A DNA stretch of 64,000 bases from Desulfococcus multivorans (lineage in GTDB: Bacteria; Desulfobacterota; Desulfobacteria; Desulfobacterales; Desulfococcaceae). Both the position numbers and the translations under genes were made by a program. Shown here piece by piece: positions 17,839-25,880 of the stretch. The notes beneath the pieces are model-generated. The model made no database searches. It was given only the letters and a program-made list of their open reading frames with translations, and was not told the origin of the DNA. The stretch's first letter is position 1. The number at the start of each line of letters is the position of its first letter. The stretch is taken from positions 1,647,001 through 1,711,000 of the forward strand of contig NZ_CP015381.1 of assembly GCF_001854245.1 (NCBI RefSeq). The letters are read 5' to 3'.

Positions 17839-17867
17839 TTGACAAAAAGAATCTATGTAAGTATAAG
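17839..17867 (+). promoter_or_regulatory. Promoter of ihfA
   Basis: TTGACA (17839-17844) and TATAAG (17862-17867) with a 17-bp spacer: a perfect -35 and a -10 with one mismatch. It is directed at the HU/IHF gene 129 bp downstream and lies in an AT-rich tract. Confidence 0.65.
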
Positions 17868-17995
17868 TTATTTTAAATAAACATAAACGGCACTCGAATC
17901 AGTTGCGTACTGCATTCTCTGCATATGTCAAATTCAGGCACGATGCAGATGTTGAAACTAACAGGCAACCTAACCATTTGGAGAAGACGGAAGTT

Positions 17996-18292
17996 ATGAC
18001 ACTCACAAAGGCCACGATCATCGAAAAACTTCAGGAAGAATTAGGCTCTGCCGGTTTTACCAAAAGCAAAAGTTCGGAAGTGGTGGAGACGCTGCTCACG
18101 ATCATGAAAGATACCATGGAAAAAGGGGAAGACATTCTGATTTCGGGTTTCGGGAAGTTTCAGGTCAGAGAGAAAGCCCAGCGAAAGGGGCGGAATCCGG
18201 CGACCGGAGACGCCATGATGTTGGCGCCCAGGCGGGTGGTCACCTTCAAATGTTCCGGGCGATTGAGGGAACGGATCAACGGCGGGGAATAG
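17996..18292 (+). CDS. ihfA: Integration host factor subunit alpha / HU family protein
   Basis: 98-residue HU/IHF-fold DNA-bending protein. The GFGKFQVREKAQRKGRNPATG stretch contains the beta-arm and the proline that intercalates into DNA, and the N-terminal LTKATIIEKLQEELGSAGFTKS matches the IHF alpha type better than HU. The frame is open from 17903, but the ATG at 17996 behind GGAGAAGACGG gives normal length. It has its own promoter (17839-17867) and terminator (18339-18366). Alpha versus HU is judged by eye. Confidence 0.88.
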   Translation: MTLTKATIIEKLQEELGSAGFTKSKSSEVVETLLTIMKDTMEKGEDILISGFGKFQVREKAQRKGRNPATGDAMMLAPRRVVTFKCSGRLRERINGGE

Positions 18293-18338
18293 CATCTTGT
18301 TCAGATGGATGTCGGCCCGATCCGAGATCATCAAAGAG

Positions 18339-18366
18339 AGCCGGCTGATGCCGGCTTTCTTTGTTT
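18339..18366 (+). terminator. Rho-independent terminator of ihfA
   Basis: Perfect 7-bp stem AGCCGGC / GCCGGCT (18339-18345 and 18350-18356) with a 4-nt loop followed by TTCTTTG and further T-rich sequence, 46 bp after the ihfA stop. Confidence 0.8.
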
Positions 18367-18711
18367 TGCAATGGTGATGGTGACACCGAGGAACGATCAA
18401 AAGTCGGCAGGGTGGGCGTCATGAGGATACATCCTGTCGTCAGGGGCAGGCGACACTGGTCGGTAATACCTGAGATAGGTTTGGGGATGTGGGGAAAGTA
18501 AATCTTGAGCTGCAGCATTGGCCGTCCCGAAAAAAAACACGATCGTTTCGGAAAATCAAATGTAAGCTGTTTCTGCATTTTTACGGGAAATCTTTCACCT
18601 TAAAAATGGCGCCGGACAGGCATCTGTCGCGTGCCGGTCCTTGAACTGATGACGACGGCGCAGTGACGCAATCACTTTTCCGGGAGACAGATCGGCGCAC
18701 ATGCACGCCGT
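18367..18711. other. Intergenic region after ihfA
   Basis: 345 bp between the ihfA terminator and the convergent LUD gene. I see no coding frame with a ribosome site, no tRNA and no clear repeat. Confidence 0.4.
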
Positions 18712-19365
18712 TTACAGCCCCAAATCCTCATTGATCAGAATGATCTTGACACGGCCTTTAGGGAAGGATTTTTCCGTGATGGTCCAGGTGTTGCAGATGC
18801 GGCTGGAACTCTTGCAGTCCTCGCACCGTCCGGTTTTGACGCAGGGCGTCTTCATGTCGAGTCGCATGGCATTGATGGGTGCAACATAATTTTTGATACG
18901 GAGCATAGCCTCTTCGACGTCGGGCACGATTTTATTCCGTCCGACGAGAACCACCACCTCTTTGGGGCCGAAGGTAAGACCGCCGATACGGTTGCCGATC
19001 ATATCGAGATTGACGAGTTGTCCGTCTTCCGTCACGGCGTTGGTTCCCGTGAAAAAGAGATCCACCAGCAGCGAGTGGCGCCTGCGCTCTATTTTTTCAG
19101 CGTGAGGTACATCCTTGTCCGTGGTGTCGATGATGGTGATCTCCCGAGTGTCAACGATCGCTTCATAGATTCCCGAAGCCGTGAAGGTCATGGAGCCGCC
19201 CCAGGAGATGGAGGTCGGCTTTGATTTGGGCAGGATGTCTTCCATGACGATGTTCCTGGCGCCTTCAAGGTTTGAAGCTGTGAAGACTTCGAAATGATTG
19301 GCCTCCAGGGCTTCCTTTACATCACCGATGCGAATCTCCCAGAAATTCTGAATGGGTTGGTCCAT
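18712..19365 (-). CDS. LUD domain (LutC-like lactate utilization) protein
   Basis: 217-residue protein with a LUD (DUF162) domain: ARNIVMEDILP, SISWGGSMTFTASGI, TGTNAVTEDGQLVNLDMIGNR and FGPKEVVVLVGRNKIV are characteristic. The C-terminal part contains a cysteine cluster, TPCVKTGRCEDCKSSSRIC, which could hold an iron-sulfur or zinc site. LutC-type proteins belong to lactate dehydrogenase complexes, but stand-alone members like this are mostly uncharacterised. No lutA or lutB lies nearby. AAGGAGG precedes the ATG. Confidence 0.88.
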   Translation of the reverse strand: MDQPIQNFWEIRIGDVKEALEANHFEVFTASNLEGARNIVMEDILPKSKPTSISWGGSMTFTASGIYEAIVDTREITIIDTTDKDVPHAEKIERRRHSLLVDLFFTGTNAVTEDGQLVNLDMIGNRIGGLTFGPKEVVVLVGRNKIVPDVEEAMLRIKNYVAPINAMRLDMKTPCVKTGRCEDCKSSSRICNTWTITEKSFPKGRVKIILINEDLGL

Positions 19366-19686
19366 GGGGAGCCTCCTTACGATTCTTAACCATTATAAAT
19401 AGTTGTTCCGAAGATCAACGGTGCTTCACAGTTGCCGACGGCGATGCCGTCTGCGTCTTGTACCGGTTTGGGATCTGCGTGCGCAGGGATCCTCTCTGCA
19501 ACCGCATAAGATTATAGGTCATCTGACGGCGGGGTACAAGAAGAATTCGCCCTGAACTATAACAGGGTATGAGAATGCTTGAAAAGGTGTCGATCCTGGC
19601 GTATGTTTTGCTGAAATGAAAATCGATGTCGGCACTGATTCCGGATGATGATTTTCGGGCAAAAACAATACGGAAAGAGGAGCGCT
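19366..19686. other. Divergent intergenic region between LUD and lipocalin genes
   Basis: 321 bp that must hold promoters for both flanking genes. I see no convincing -35/-10 pair, coding frame or copy of the palindrome family here. Confidence 0.4.
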
Positions 19687-20244
19687 TTGAAAAGAAAGTG
19701 CGGCGGGACTGAAACATGGATTAAATGCGGAGCGGCCGTGGTTTTGGGGCTCCTTTTGGGATGTGTGGGGCCGCCCGAGGAGATTCGGCCGGTGAAGGCG
19801 TTCGATGCTGAACGATACCTGGGCGTCTGGTACGAGATCGCCCGGCTGGATCATTGGTTCGAGCGGAATCTGACGGACGTGTCCGCCACCTACAGCCTTA
19901 GGAACGACGGCGGCATTGATGTTCTGAACCGCGGATTCGATGTGTCCTCCCAAAAATGGAAAATTGCTCGGGGCAGAGCCTATGCTGTCGGGGACAACGA
20001 CGAGGGCAGTTTCAAAGTTTCCTTTTTCGGGCCGTTTTACGGCGGTTATCACGTTATTGATCTGGACCGATATACATATGAATATGCATTGGTCTGCGGA
20101 TCGAACCGGTCTTATCTCTGGATATTGGCCCGTAACCCGCAGCTTCCCGAGGAGAAAACCGCTCACTTGATCGAAACGGCGAAATCCATGGGGTTTGACA
20201 CCAGCGGGCTGATTTTTGTCGCTCACAAACACCGCGAATCCTGA
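19687..20244 (+). CDS. blc: Outer-membrane lipoprotein lipocalin (Blc-like)
   Basis: About 185 residues. A lipoprotein signal (WIKCGAAVVLGLLLGC, lipobox LLGC) is followed by the lipocalin fold, with the diagnostic GVWYEIARLDHWFERNL and later FFGPFYGGYHVIDLD and YALVCGSNRSYLWILAR, all matching bacterial Blc, which binds lysophospholipids or fatty acids in the outer membrane. The frame is open from 19645, but GAGGAG sits 5 nt before an in-frame TTG at 19687, chosen as the start because it gives a compact signal peptide. Confidence 0.88.
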   Translation: MKRKCGGTETWIKCGAAVVLGLLLGCVGPPEEIRPVKAFDAERYLGVWYEIARLDHWFERNLTDVSATYSLRNDGGIDVLNRGFDVSSQKWKIARGRAYAVGDNDEGSFKVSFFGPFYGGYHVIDLDRYTYEYALVCGSNRSYLWILARNPQLPEEKTAHLIETAKSMGFDTSGLIFVAHKHRES

Positions 20245-20272
20245 CGTCCCCCGGACGTTCATGGATCCAACT

Positions 20273-20344
20273 CAACTGTCGACTTTCATAGGCCGTATCC
20301 TCCCGGCACCACTATCCGGTCACCATCATGAAAGTCGACAGTTG
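20273..20344. repeat. Intergenic palindrome family, copy 1 (72 bp)
   Basis: Perfect 17-bp terminal inverted repeats CAACTGTCGACTTTCAT / ATGAAAGTCGACAGTTG around a 38-bp core beginning AGGCCGTATCCTCCCGG. It sits between the lipocalin and tautomerase genes, which face the same way. Confidence 0.9.
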
Positions 20345-20373
20345 AAGATCCAACCTGCAGAAAGAGGCGTTTC

Positions 20374-20577
20374 ATGCCGTACGTGAATATCAAGGTGACG
20401 CGAGAAGAGGTTACCGCGGAACAGAAGGCTGGACTGATCAAAGGGGTTACAACGCTGTTGACGGAGATCCTGGGAAAAAACCCCGAGACGACCGTCGTTG
20501 TGATCGAGGAGATCGATACCGACAACTGGGGCATCGGCGGAGAGCCTGTCACGGTCCGGCGCCGCCGAGGGCAATAG
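20374..20577 (+). CDS. 4-oxalocrotonate tautomerase family protein
   Basis: 67-residue member of the tautomerase superfamily. Pro2 (MPYVNIKVT), the catalytic base after Met removal, is present. The later TVVVIEEIDTDNWGIGGEPV matches the usual active-site arginine-less variant seen in small 4-OT paralogues. The physiological substrate is unknown. It starts 29 bp after a palindrome copy, with AAGAGG before the ATG. Confidence 0.88.
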   Translation: MPYVNIKVTREEVTAEQKAGLIKGVTTLLTEILGKNPETTVVVIEEIDTDNWGIGGEPVTVRRRRGQ

Positions 20578-20594
20578 CGATTGCGACAATTCCC

Positions 20595-21563
20595 CTACAT
20601 CTTGTTCAGACTGGGAAACGGGCTGCACGTCGGCATGGGGCCAAGGGCCCCGGCCTCGACGCCTTGGGCAGGGGGCAGGGCAAGCAATTCCTCTATGCAT
20701 AGGTCCTTCTGCGCCCAGAGTGCGTTGACCCAGGTCTGAAAGGCTTTTTGGTAGCTCTCGTCGTTGAAGTAGTCGCCGCGCATTTCAGGCGTTATGGTCA
20801 AGGTTCTGACATGGATCCGGACATCGGTGACCTTGCCACAAACAAAATCCCAGAAGCTCCTTGCCCCATCGGGATAAGCGATGGTCACGTCGATGAGGCT
20901 GTCGAGACATTCCCCCATGGCACCGATCACGAAGGCGATACCCCCGGCCCTGGGCTTCAAGAGGTTGCAATAAGGCGATTTCTGCTGTTCGTGCTTTCGC
21001 GTGGTGAAGCGGGTTCCCTCGACAAAATTCATGACGGAGACCGGAATCGTCTTGAACTTTTCGCATGCTTTACGGGTAACCGCGAGATCCCGTCCTTTGA
21101 GATGGGGATGCTTTTCCAGAAAACTTTGCGTGTAGCGTTTCATAAAGGGGAAGTCGAGGGCCCACCAGGCCAGGCCCATGACGGGAAACCAGAAGAGTTC
21201 TTTTTTAAGGAAAAATTTAAGAAACGGGATCCGTCGATGGAAAATCCGCTGGAGGATCAGGATATCGATCCACGTCTGGTGGTTGGAAACCACGAGGTAC
21301 CAACTTTGGGCACGGAGATTCTCCATTCCGAAGACCTGGAGTGATATGTCGGCGAATATCTTCTGGTTGAGGTTGTTGAGCGCGATCCAACTGTTGGCGC
21401 ATGCGTTTAAAATATGATCGCACCCTTTTCGGAAGGCCGCCTGGGGGACGGCCCACTTCAGAAAAGCCGTGAAAAAGATCGGGATGACCCAGAACAGGGT
21501 GTTCAAGGCATAGCAGCAAAGAGAAGCGACACCTTTGAAGTCGGCAAAAAGTGTGTTGGTCAT
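20595..21563 (-). CDS. Lysophospholipid acyltransferase (YihG-like, PlsC family)
   Basis: 322-residue membrane-bound acyltransferase. The HX4D motif is SNHQTWIDI, and the second conserved block is MNFVEGTRFT. Two hydrophobic segments at the N-terminus and the segment KFFLKKELFWFPVMGLAWWALDFPFMKRY are typical of the YihG/acetyltransferase branch of the 1-acylglycerol-3-phosphate acyltransferases. It probably adjusts acyl chains of phospholipids at the inner membrane. AAGGAAC precedes the ATG. It converges on the tautomerase gene (17 bp apart). Confidence 0.88.
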   Translation of the reverse strand: MTNTLFADFKGVASLCCYALNTLFWVIPIFFTAFLKWAVPQAAFRKGCDHILNACANSWIALNNLNQKIFADISLQVFGMENLRAQSWYLVVSNHQTWIDILILQRIFHRRIPFLKFFLKKELFWFPVMGLAWWALDFPFMKRYTQSFLEKHPHLKGRDLAVTRKACEKFKTIPVSVMNFVEGTRFTTRKHEQQKSPYCNLLKPRAGGIAFVIGAMGECLDSLIDVTIAYPDGARSFWDFVCGKVTDVRIHVRTLTITPEMRGDYFNDESYQKAFQTWVNALWAQKDLCIEELLALPPAQGVEAGALGPMPTCSPFPSLNKM

Positions 21564-21591
21564 AAGTTCCTTGTCACTATTCAGTTTAACT

Positions 21592-21646
21592 CAACTTTCG
21601 ACTTTTATGATAGTGGCCGGCACCGGACTATGAAAGTCGAAAGTTG
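21592..21646. repeat. Intergenic palindrome family, copy 2 (55 bp, short form)
   Basis: CAACTTTCGACTTTTAT / ATGAAAGTCGAAAGTTG arms with one mismatch. The core reads in the opposite orientation to copy 1 and lacks about 17 bp. It lies in a divergent intergenic region, 28 bp upstream of the acyltransferase start. Confidence 0.88.
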
Positions 21647-21931
21647 AGGGTTTAAGTTGAGCGTTGCGGAGAATATAGCGGTACATCATTTATATTGGCA
21701 AGATTTTCAACACAATTTACAAAATTTTTACAAGTATGGATGCTGCATTCCGCGTCATGGACGTGGAATGCGCGGAACAGGAAGGTCTGGACTCCTGCTG
21801 CGGATGTGGTTAATTTAAGTTGAAACGACCGCAATTGTTCAGATCGTAGGGAATTCCAACCATCAAGCAGGGGCCCGTTTCAAAAGAACGGGGGCGACGA
21901 TGCTGCAAATCCAGCGTATGAGGAGGTGTCT

Positions 21932-22327
21932 ATGAGAATCAGTCGGATGGTATGGATCGTTTTGGCCGTAGCCATGGGGATTGTTATCGCCGCACCGGTG
22001 GGCGCGGGTGAGGCGAAACTGCTGACAGGGGATGTCTGGCAGAAGATGTCAAAGGACGAAAAGGTAGCATTTATCTGGGGGGCGGGTCAGGTCGTGACCA
22101 TCGAACAGGCCATTATGGATAAACTGCCGGAGATGAGACAGGAAACCTTTTCGGCAAAGGTGGTCGAAGGGATGGCGGATACCGATATGAATCAGGTCGT
22201 GACGACCATAGACGGATTTTACGCCGCCAATCCGGACAAACTGGATACGGCGGTTTTCCGAGTGATCTGGGATGAAATGATCAGGCCCAATATCAGGACC
22301 GGAATCGGAGGGCGTCCCCTGCAATAG
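21932..22327 (+). CDS. Secreted hypothetical protein (131 aa)
   Basis: N-terminal signal peptide (MRISRMVWIVLAVAMGIVIAAPVGAGEA) followed by about 105 residues. The mature part has WQKMSKDEKVAFIWGAGQVVTIEQAIM, resembling small periplasmic proteins of the Rap1a/Tai-like fold, though this is uncertain. No cysteines are present after the signal. GAGGAGG lies 5 nt before the ATG at 21932; the in-frame GTG at 21926 is part of the ribosome site. It is followed by a glycine-zipper lipoprotein gene. Confidence 0.75.
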   Translation: MRISRMVWIVLAVAMGIVIAAPVGAGEAKLLTGDVWQKMSKDEKVAFIWGAGQVVTIEQAIMDKLPEMRQETFSAKVVEGMADTDMNQVVTTIDGFYAANPDKLDTAVFRVIWDEMIRPNIRTGIGGRPLQ

Positions 22328-22407
22328 GCAGAGCGTGAGCCGAAAGCGATTATCTCGGGATGATCGTCGGATTTAAACGACGGACCATTAAACCAAAGGA
22401 GGCAACC

Positions 22408-22632
22408 ATGAGATGCATGAAATATGTTTCAATAGTCTTACTTGCGGCTTTCATACTCGGTTGCGCTGGAATGAGCCAGACTCAGCAGCGAACTGTGAGC
22501 GGCGGATTGATGGGTGCCGCAGCCGGCGCGGGTGTCGCGGCCATTGCCGGCGGTGAAGCGGGCGTTGGCGCCCTGGTCGGCGCGGGGGCGGGTGCCCTGG
22601 GAGGTTACATGCTCGGTGAAAGCCGCAAATAG
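22408..22632 (+). CDS. Glycine-zipper lipoprotein (74 aa)
   Basis: Lipoprotein signal with lipobox FILGC, then a short Gln/Thr-rich linker and a glycine zipper (GGLMGAAAGAGVAAIAGGEAG...GAGAGALGGYMLG) like that of OmpA-type or YMGG surface lipoproteins. It probably inserts in, or packs on, the outer membrane. AAAGGAGG precedes the ATG at 22408; the upstream open stretch to 22360 is ignored. It probably shares a transcript with the preceding secreted protein. Confidence 0.82.
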   Translation: MRCMKYVSIVLLAAFILGCAGMSQTQQRTVSGGLMGAAAGAGVAAIAGGEAGVGALVGAGAGALGGYMLGESRK

Positions 22633-22710
22633 TCCGCGGCAGTCATCCCCGTTCCGCCTTCTCCGGCCTATCGGCCGTCCGGCGTGCGGCGCAATGAGAA
22701 GCGAAAGCGA

Positions 22711-22738
22711 TTGACATCGATCATCCATGGTATAAAAT
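22711..22738 (+). promoter_or_regulatory. Candidate promoter for the enoyl-CoA hydratase gene
   Basis: TTGACA (22711-22716) and TAAAAT (22733-22738), spacer 16 bp. The -35 is perfect and the -10 has one mismatch; it lies about 100 bp before the start of the next gene. Confidence 0.5.
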
Positions 22739-22835
22739 TAGATAGTTTTCAAGTTCGGTTTATCGGGGATCGGATCGACACGGTCCGGTGCGCTGCTTGC
22801 GGCGGCGGATCATTATGTTGAAAAGGAGGGCTGTG

Positions 22836-23579
22836 GTGCAGAAAGTCGTGATAGAAGGCCAAGGGGAGATCGCACTGCTGAGATTGAACGGGGGGGTTAC
22901 CAATGCCCTCAATCCGGAGCTTGTAGAAGATCTCGGGGAAGCGCTTCGAACCGTCGAGCGAAGGTTCCGCGGGTTGGTGCTGGCCGGAGGAGAGAAATTC
23001 TTTTCCATGGGGTTGGATCTTCCGACCCTGATCCCGATGGAACGGGATGAATTTACCGAGTTTTACGTTGCGTTCAATCGAGTTGTGTTGGCTCTTTTCA
23101 CGCTTCCCATGCCCACCTGCTGCGCCATCGCCGGACATGCGGTCGCCGGGGGAACCATTATCGCCCTGGGCTGTGATTACCGTTTTGCCGTCTCTGAGAA
23201 AAAGCTCGGCCTGAATGAGATTCGGTTGGGCGTGCCCGTTCCCTATCTGGCCGACCTGATTCTGAGGCAGATTGTCGGGGACCGTCAGGCCACGGAGATG
23301 ATCTACGGCGGAGATTTTCTGGCGGCAACCGACGCGGCCCGATTCGGACTCGTGGATGCATTGCACGCTCGGGAAACCCTGGATGCCCGGGCCGTCGAAA
23401 AGGTTACGGCCATTGCGTCCCATCCCCACAAGGCTTTTATCGAGATCAAGAAGAACCGGGTGGAATCCATTCGTGACCGATATGAGCAGTGTCACATCGC
23501 CAAAAACAATGCCTTTATCGATTGCTGGTTCAGTGACCCGGTTCGACGGTTGCTCGATGCGGCGGCTCAAAAATTTTAG
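22836..23579 (+). CDS. Enoyl-CoA hydratase/isomerase family protein
   Basis: About 247-residue crotonase-fold protein. The first oxyanion-hole region is FFSMGLDLPTL, the second is AIAGHAVAGGTIIALGCDYRFA, and LGLNEIRLGVPVP follows. The catalytic glutamates of classical hydratases are not both obvious: the second position reads NEIRLGVPVP, consistent with delta3,delta2-enoyl-CoA isomerase-type members. AAGGAGG at 22823-22829 sits 6 nt before a GTG at 22836, which I take as the start over the ATG at 22815. The palindrome at 23670 follows. Confidence 0.85.
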   Translation: MQKVVIEGQGEIALLRLNGGVTNALNPELVEDLGEALRTVERRFRGLVLAGGEKFFSMGLDLPTLIPMERDEFTEFYVAFNRVVLALFTLPMPTCCAIAGHAVAGGTIIALGCDYRFAVSEKKLGLNEIRLGVPVPYLADLILRQIVGDRQATEMIYGGDFLAATDAARFGLVDALHARETLDARAVEKVTAIASHPHKAFIEIKKNRVESIRDRYEQCHIAKNNAFIDCWFSDPVRRLLDAAAQKF

Positions 23580-23669
23580 AAAAAGGCTGAAGACCGGAGA
23601 TGCACCAAAGGGAGAATTTTGAGTCGCCCTGAGGAACCCCTTGATTGAAAGAATGTCTTTTCAAGGATT

Positions 23670-23724
23670 CAACTTTCGACTTTCATGATGGTGACCGGCG
23701 CCGGCCTGTGAAACTCGAAAGTTG
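23670..23724. repeat. Intergenic palindrome family, copy 3 (55 bp, short form)
   Basis: Arms CAACTTTCGACTTTCAT / GTGAAACTCGAAAGTTG, with two mismatches. The core (GATGGTGACCGGCGCCGGCC) is the reverse complement of the copy 1 core with the same 17 bp missing as in copy 2. It lies between two plus-strand genes. Confidence 0.88.
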
Positions 23725-23747
23725 AGTCAAGGAGATAATAGCGTTTC

Positions 23748-24305
23748 GTGAAAATAAGAGAAGTGATCGTGGTGGAAGGCAGGGGTGACGAGCGGGCCGT
23801 AAAGGCGGCGGTTGACGCCGAAGTGATCGTTACGAGCGGATACGGCATTGCCGAGGAAACCTTCCGGAAGATTGCATTTGCCCGACAGCGAAAGGGTGTC
23901 ATTGTCCTGACGGATCCGGACCGCCCCGGCGACCAGATCCGAAAGCGCATCAACGATCGGGTCCCCGGGTGCAAGAACGCCTATCTCGTTCGACGGGATG
24001 CAATTAAAAAGAACGATATCGGGATCGAAAACGCAACGCCCGAGACCATCCGGAAGGCGCTGGCGAAAGCACAATGCGTCGTGGACGCGGCTCCGGACGC
24101 TTTCACCCGTGAAGATCTTTTGGTTCACCGTCTTTTCGGGGGCCGGGATGCCGCCCGGCGGCGGGAGACCATCGGCCGTATCCTCGGGATTGGGTATGCC
24201 AACGGTAAGCAACTCCTGAAGCGCCTCAATCATTACGGTATCAACCGCCGGGAATTTGAGGGCGCCGTCGATCGATTGACGGATGGAGGAGACGGATCAG
24301 GCTGA
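23748..24305 (+). CDS. rnmV: Ribonuclease M5-like Toprim protein
   Basis: 185-residue protein with an N-terminal Toprim domain: VVEGRGDERAV (the catalytic Glu), GYGIAEETF and the DxD pair in LTDPDRPGDQIRK. A C-terminal DUF4093-type region (RREDLLVHRLFGG-like start, GRILGIGYANGKQLLKRLNHYGI) follows. The match is to ribonuclease M5, which in Bacillus matures 5S rRNA. No rRNA genes are in the window. Start is a GTG at 23748; the AAGGAG upstream is rather far (about 13 nt), so initiation may be weak. Confidence 0.78.
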   Translation: MKIREVIVVEGRGDERAVKAAVDAEVIVTSGYGIAEETFRKIAFARQRKGVIVLTDPDRPGDQIRKRINDRVPGCKNAYLVRRDAIKKNDIGIENATPETIRKALAKAQCVVDAAPDAFTREDLLVHRLFGGRDAARRRETIGRILGIGYANGKQLLKRLNHYGINRREFEGAVDRLTDGGDGSG

Positions 24306-24461
24306 ACCCGGAGCAGCGGGGATGCCGTCTTCCCCCAGACCGGTATCGTTTCGAGCGCCGCCTTCCGCTTTTTTGTCGGTGTGCCCCACAAGATACGGCT
24401 TCCAATACGATCGATCGGAACACCGATGGTCTGGCCGCACGAGGTTTGTTTTCGGGCCGGC

Positions 24462-25577
24462 TTATGGACGGTAATGGATGCGGTAAATTCTTCCGCCGTA
24501 GTCATCCGAGACCAAAATGGAGCCGTCAGGCATAACCAATAGATCCACAGGCCGTCCCCATACGCTTCCCTGGTGAAGCCAACCCTCGGCAAACACCTCG
24601 TATTCCGCCGATCGATTGCCCTCCAGAAACACCCGGGTGATCCGGTAGCCGATGGGTTCGGTTCGGTTCCATGACCCATGTTCAGCGATGAGAATCTGAT
24701 TGCGATATTCCGCCGGGAATTGTTTGCCGGTGTAAAACCGCATTCCCAGGGCCGCCACATGAGGTCCCAGTTCCTGGACCGGCGGCGTGAGCGAACGCGG
24801 GGGGGTGATCCCGCCGTATTCCGGATCCGGAATATTTTTGCCGTGTTGGAAGGGGTAGCCGAAATGAAGCCCTTTTCGGGGCGCGTGATTGAGTTCGTCC
24901 GGAGGGATATCGTCTCCCATGCGATCTCGGCCGTTGTCCGTGAACCAAAGCTCTCCGGTCTCCGGATGCCAGTCGAATCCCACGGTGTTGCGAATGCCTT
25001 CGGCAAAGATTTTCAGGCCTGTGCCGTCGGGCCTCATGCGGTGAAGAGCGGCATACCGTGGGTCTCGGCTTCGGCAGATATTGCAGGGTGCACCGACCGG
25101 GACATAGAGCATGCCGTCGGGACCGAAAGCGATGAATTTCCATCCATGGCTGCGGTCCTTTGGAAAGTCGTTCCGCACGACGACGGGGGAGGGAATCCGG
25201 TCGAGGTTCCGTTCGATATCCGGGAACTTGATGACCCTGTGGATTTCCGCCACATAGAGGTCGCCGTTGTGAATTGCCACGCCGTTTGGAGAGTTCAGGC
25301 CGGAAGCGACGGTGAGAATCTCGTCGGCCTTGAAATTCCCGTCGGTGTCGCGAACGGCATACACCTTTCCGGCCCTGCGCGTGCCGACAAACAGGGTGCG
25401 GCCCGGGGCCAGCACCATCGACCGGGCATCGGGGATATCATCGGCGAAGACCTGGATATGAAAACCCTCGGGCATCCGGATCCGCTCCAGCGGCACGTCT
25501 CCTGTTTTTGCCTGGACATTCGGGATTTCGAAACCGAAAAGTACGATAACCACCATCAGGAAGATTTTGGGATTCAT
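24462..25577 (-). CDS. PQQ-type sorbosone/glucose dehydrogenase-like periplasmic protein
   Basis: 371 residues with a signal peptide (KIFLMVVIVLFGFEIPNVQA) and a six-bladed beta-propeller of the GSDH family. Typical blocks are MPEGFHIQVFADDIPDARSMVLAPG, LNSPNGVAIHNGDLYVAE, GPDGMLYVPVGAPCNIC and GELWFTDNGRDRMGDDIPPDELN. The family binds PQQ and oxidises aldoses or sorbosone, but many members have no known substrate. AAGGAG lies upstream of the ATG at 25577. It lies 48 bp downstream of the small gene that is coupled to the phosphate transporter. Confidence 0.87.
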   Translation of the reverse strand: MNPKIFLMVVIVLFGFEIPNVQAKTGDVPLERIRMPEGFHIQVFADDIPDARSMVLAPGRTLFVGTRRAGKVYAVRDTDGNFKADEILTVASGLNSPNGVAIHNGDLYVAEIHRVIKFPDIERNLDRIPSPVVVRNDFPKDRSHGWKFIAFGPDGMLYVPVGAPCNICRSRDPRYAALHRMRPDGTGLKIFAEGIRNTVGFDWHPETGELWFTDNGRDRMGDDIPPDELNHAPRKGLHFGYPFQHGKNIPDPEYGGITPPRSLTPPVQELGPHVAALGMRFYTGKQFPAEYRNQILIAEHGSWNRTEPIGYRITRVFLEGNRSAEYEVFAEGWLHQGSVWGRPVDLLVMPDGSILVSDDYGGRIYRIHYRP

Positions 25578-25625
25578 GGCATGATTCTCCTTGTGTTTAT
25601 GTGCAGAGATGTTCAAGGAAACAGT

Positions 25626-25880
25626 TCATCTGAAAGAAACCGCCGGAAGCTCTTCGGGGCATATGCCAAATTCGAAACGGTCCAGGCGGTGCAGCCTGCT
25701 CAAGGCAATGGTGCCCTCGAGGAGGTCCGGGTGCTTGAGAAAAAAGTTGAGCGCATGATAGGCCCCCATGCGTAAGGAGATCTCCTCGTCATCGATTTTC
25801 GGTGACCGTCGATCCAGGAGGTTCCGGACTGCCTCGAGTAAGCCCGCCGTCATCGGAGGAACGGTCTGCCGGGGTCTCAT
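25626..25880 (-). CDS. Small hypothetical protein coupled to the PiT transporter (84 aa)
   Basis: Unrecognised helical protein. Its ATG overlaps the TGA of the transporter gene (ATGA at 25877-25880), strong evidence of a translated, co-regulated gene despite its size. It has no membrane segment and a single cysteine near the C-terminus (FGICPEELP). A role linked to phosphate uptake is inferred from coupling only. Confidence 0.65.
   Translation of the reverse strand: MRPRQTVPPMTAGLLEAVRNLLDRRSPKIDDEEISLRMGAYHALNFFLKHPDLLEGTIALSRLHRLDRFEFGICPEELPAVSFR

Noticed and set aside
21652-21834. 60-codon minus-strand frame downstream of palindrome copy 2
   Set aside because: No ribosome site or similarity; it lies in an AT-rich divergent region.
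20273-23724. Repeats at 20273, 21592 and 23670 considered as a CRISPR or tandem array
   Set aside because: Copies are far apart, separated by genes, palindromic and in both orientations; no spacer structure exists.
24678-25775. 365-codon plus-strand frame opposite the sorbosone-dehydrogenase gene
   Set aside because: Shadow frame; the minus strand has a signal peptide and propeller motifs.
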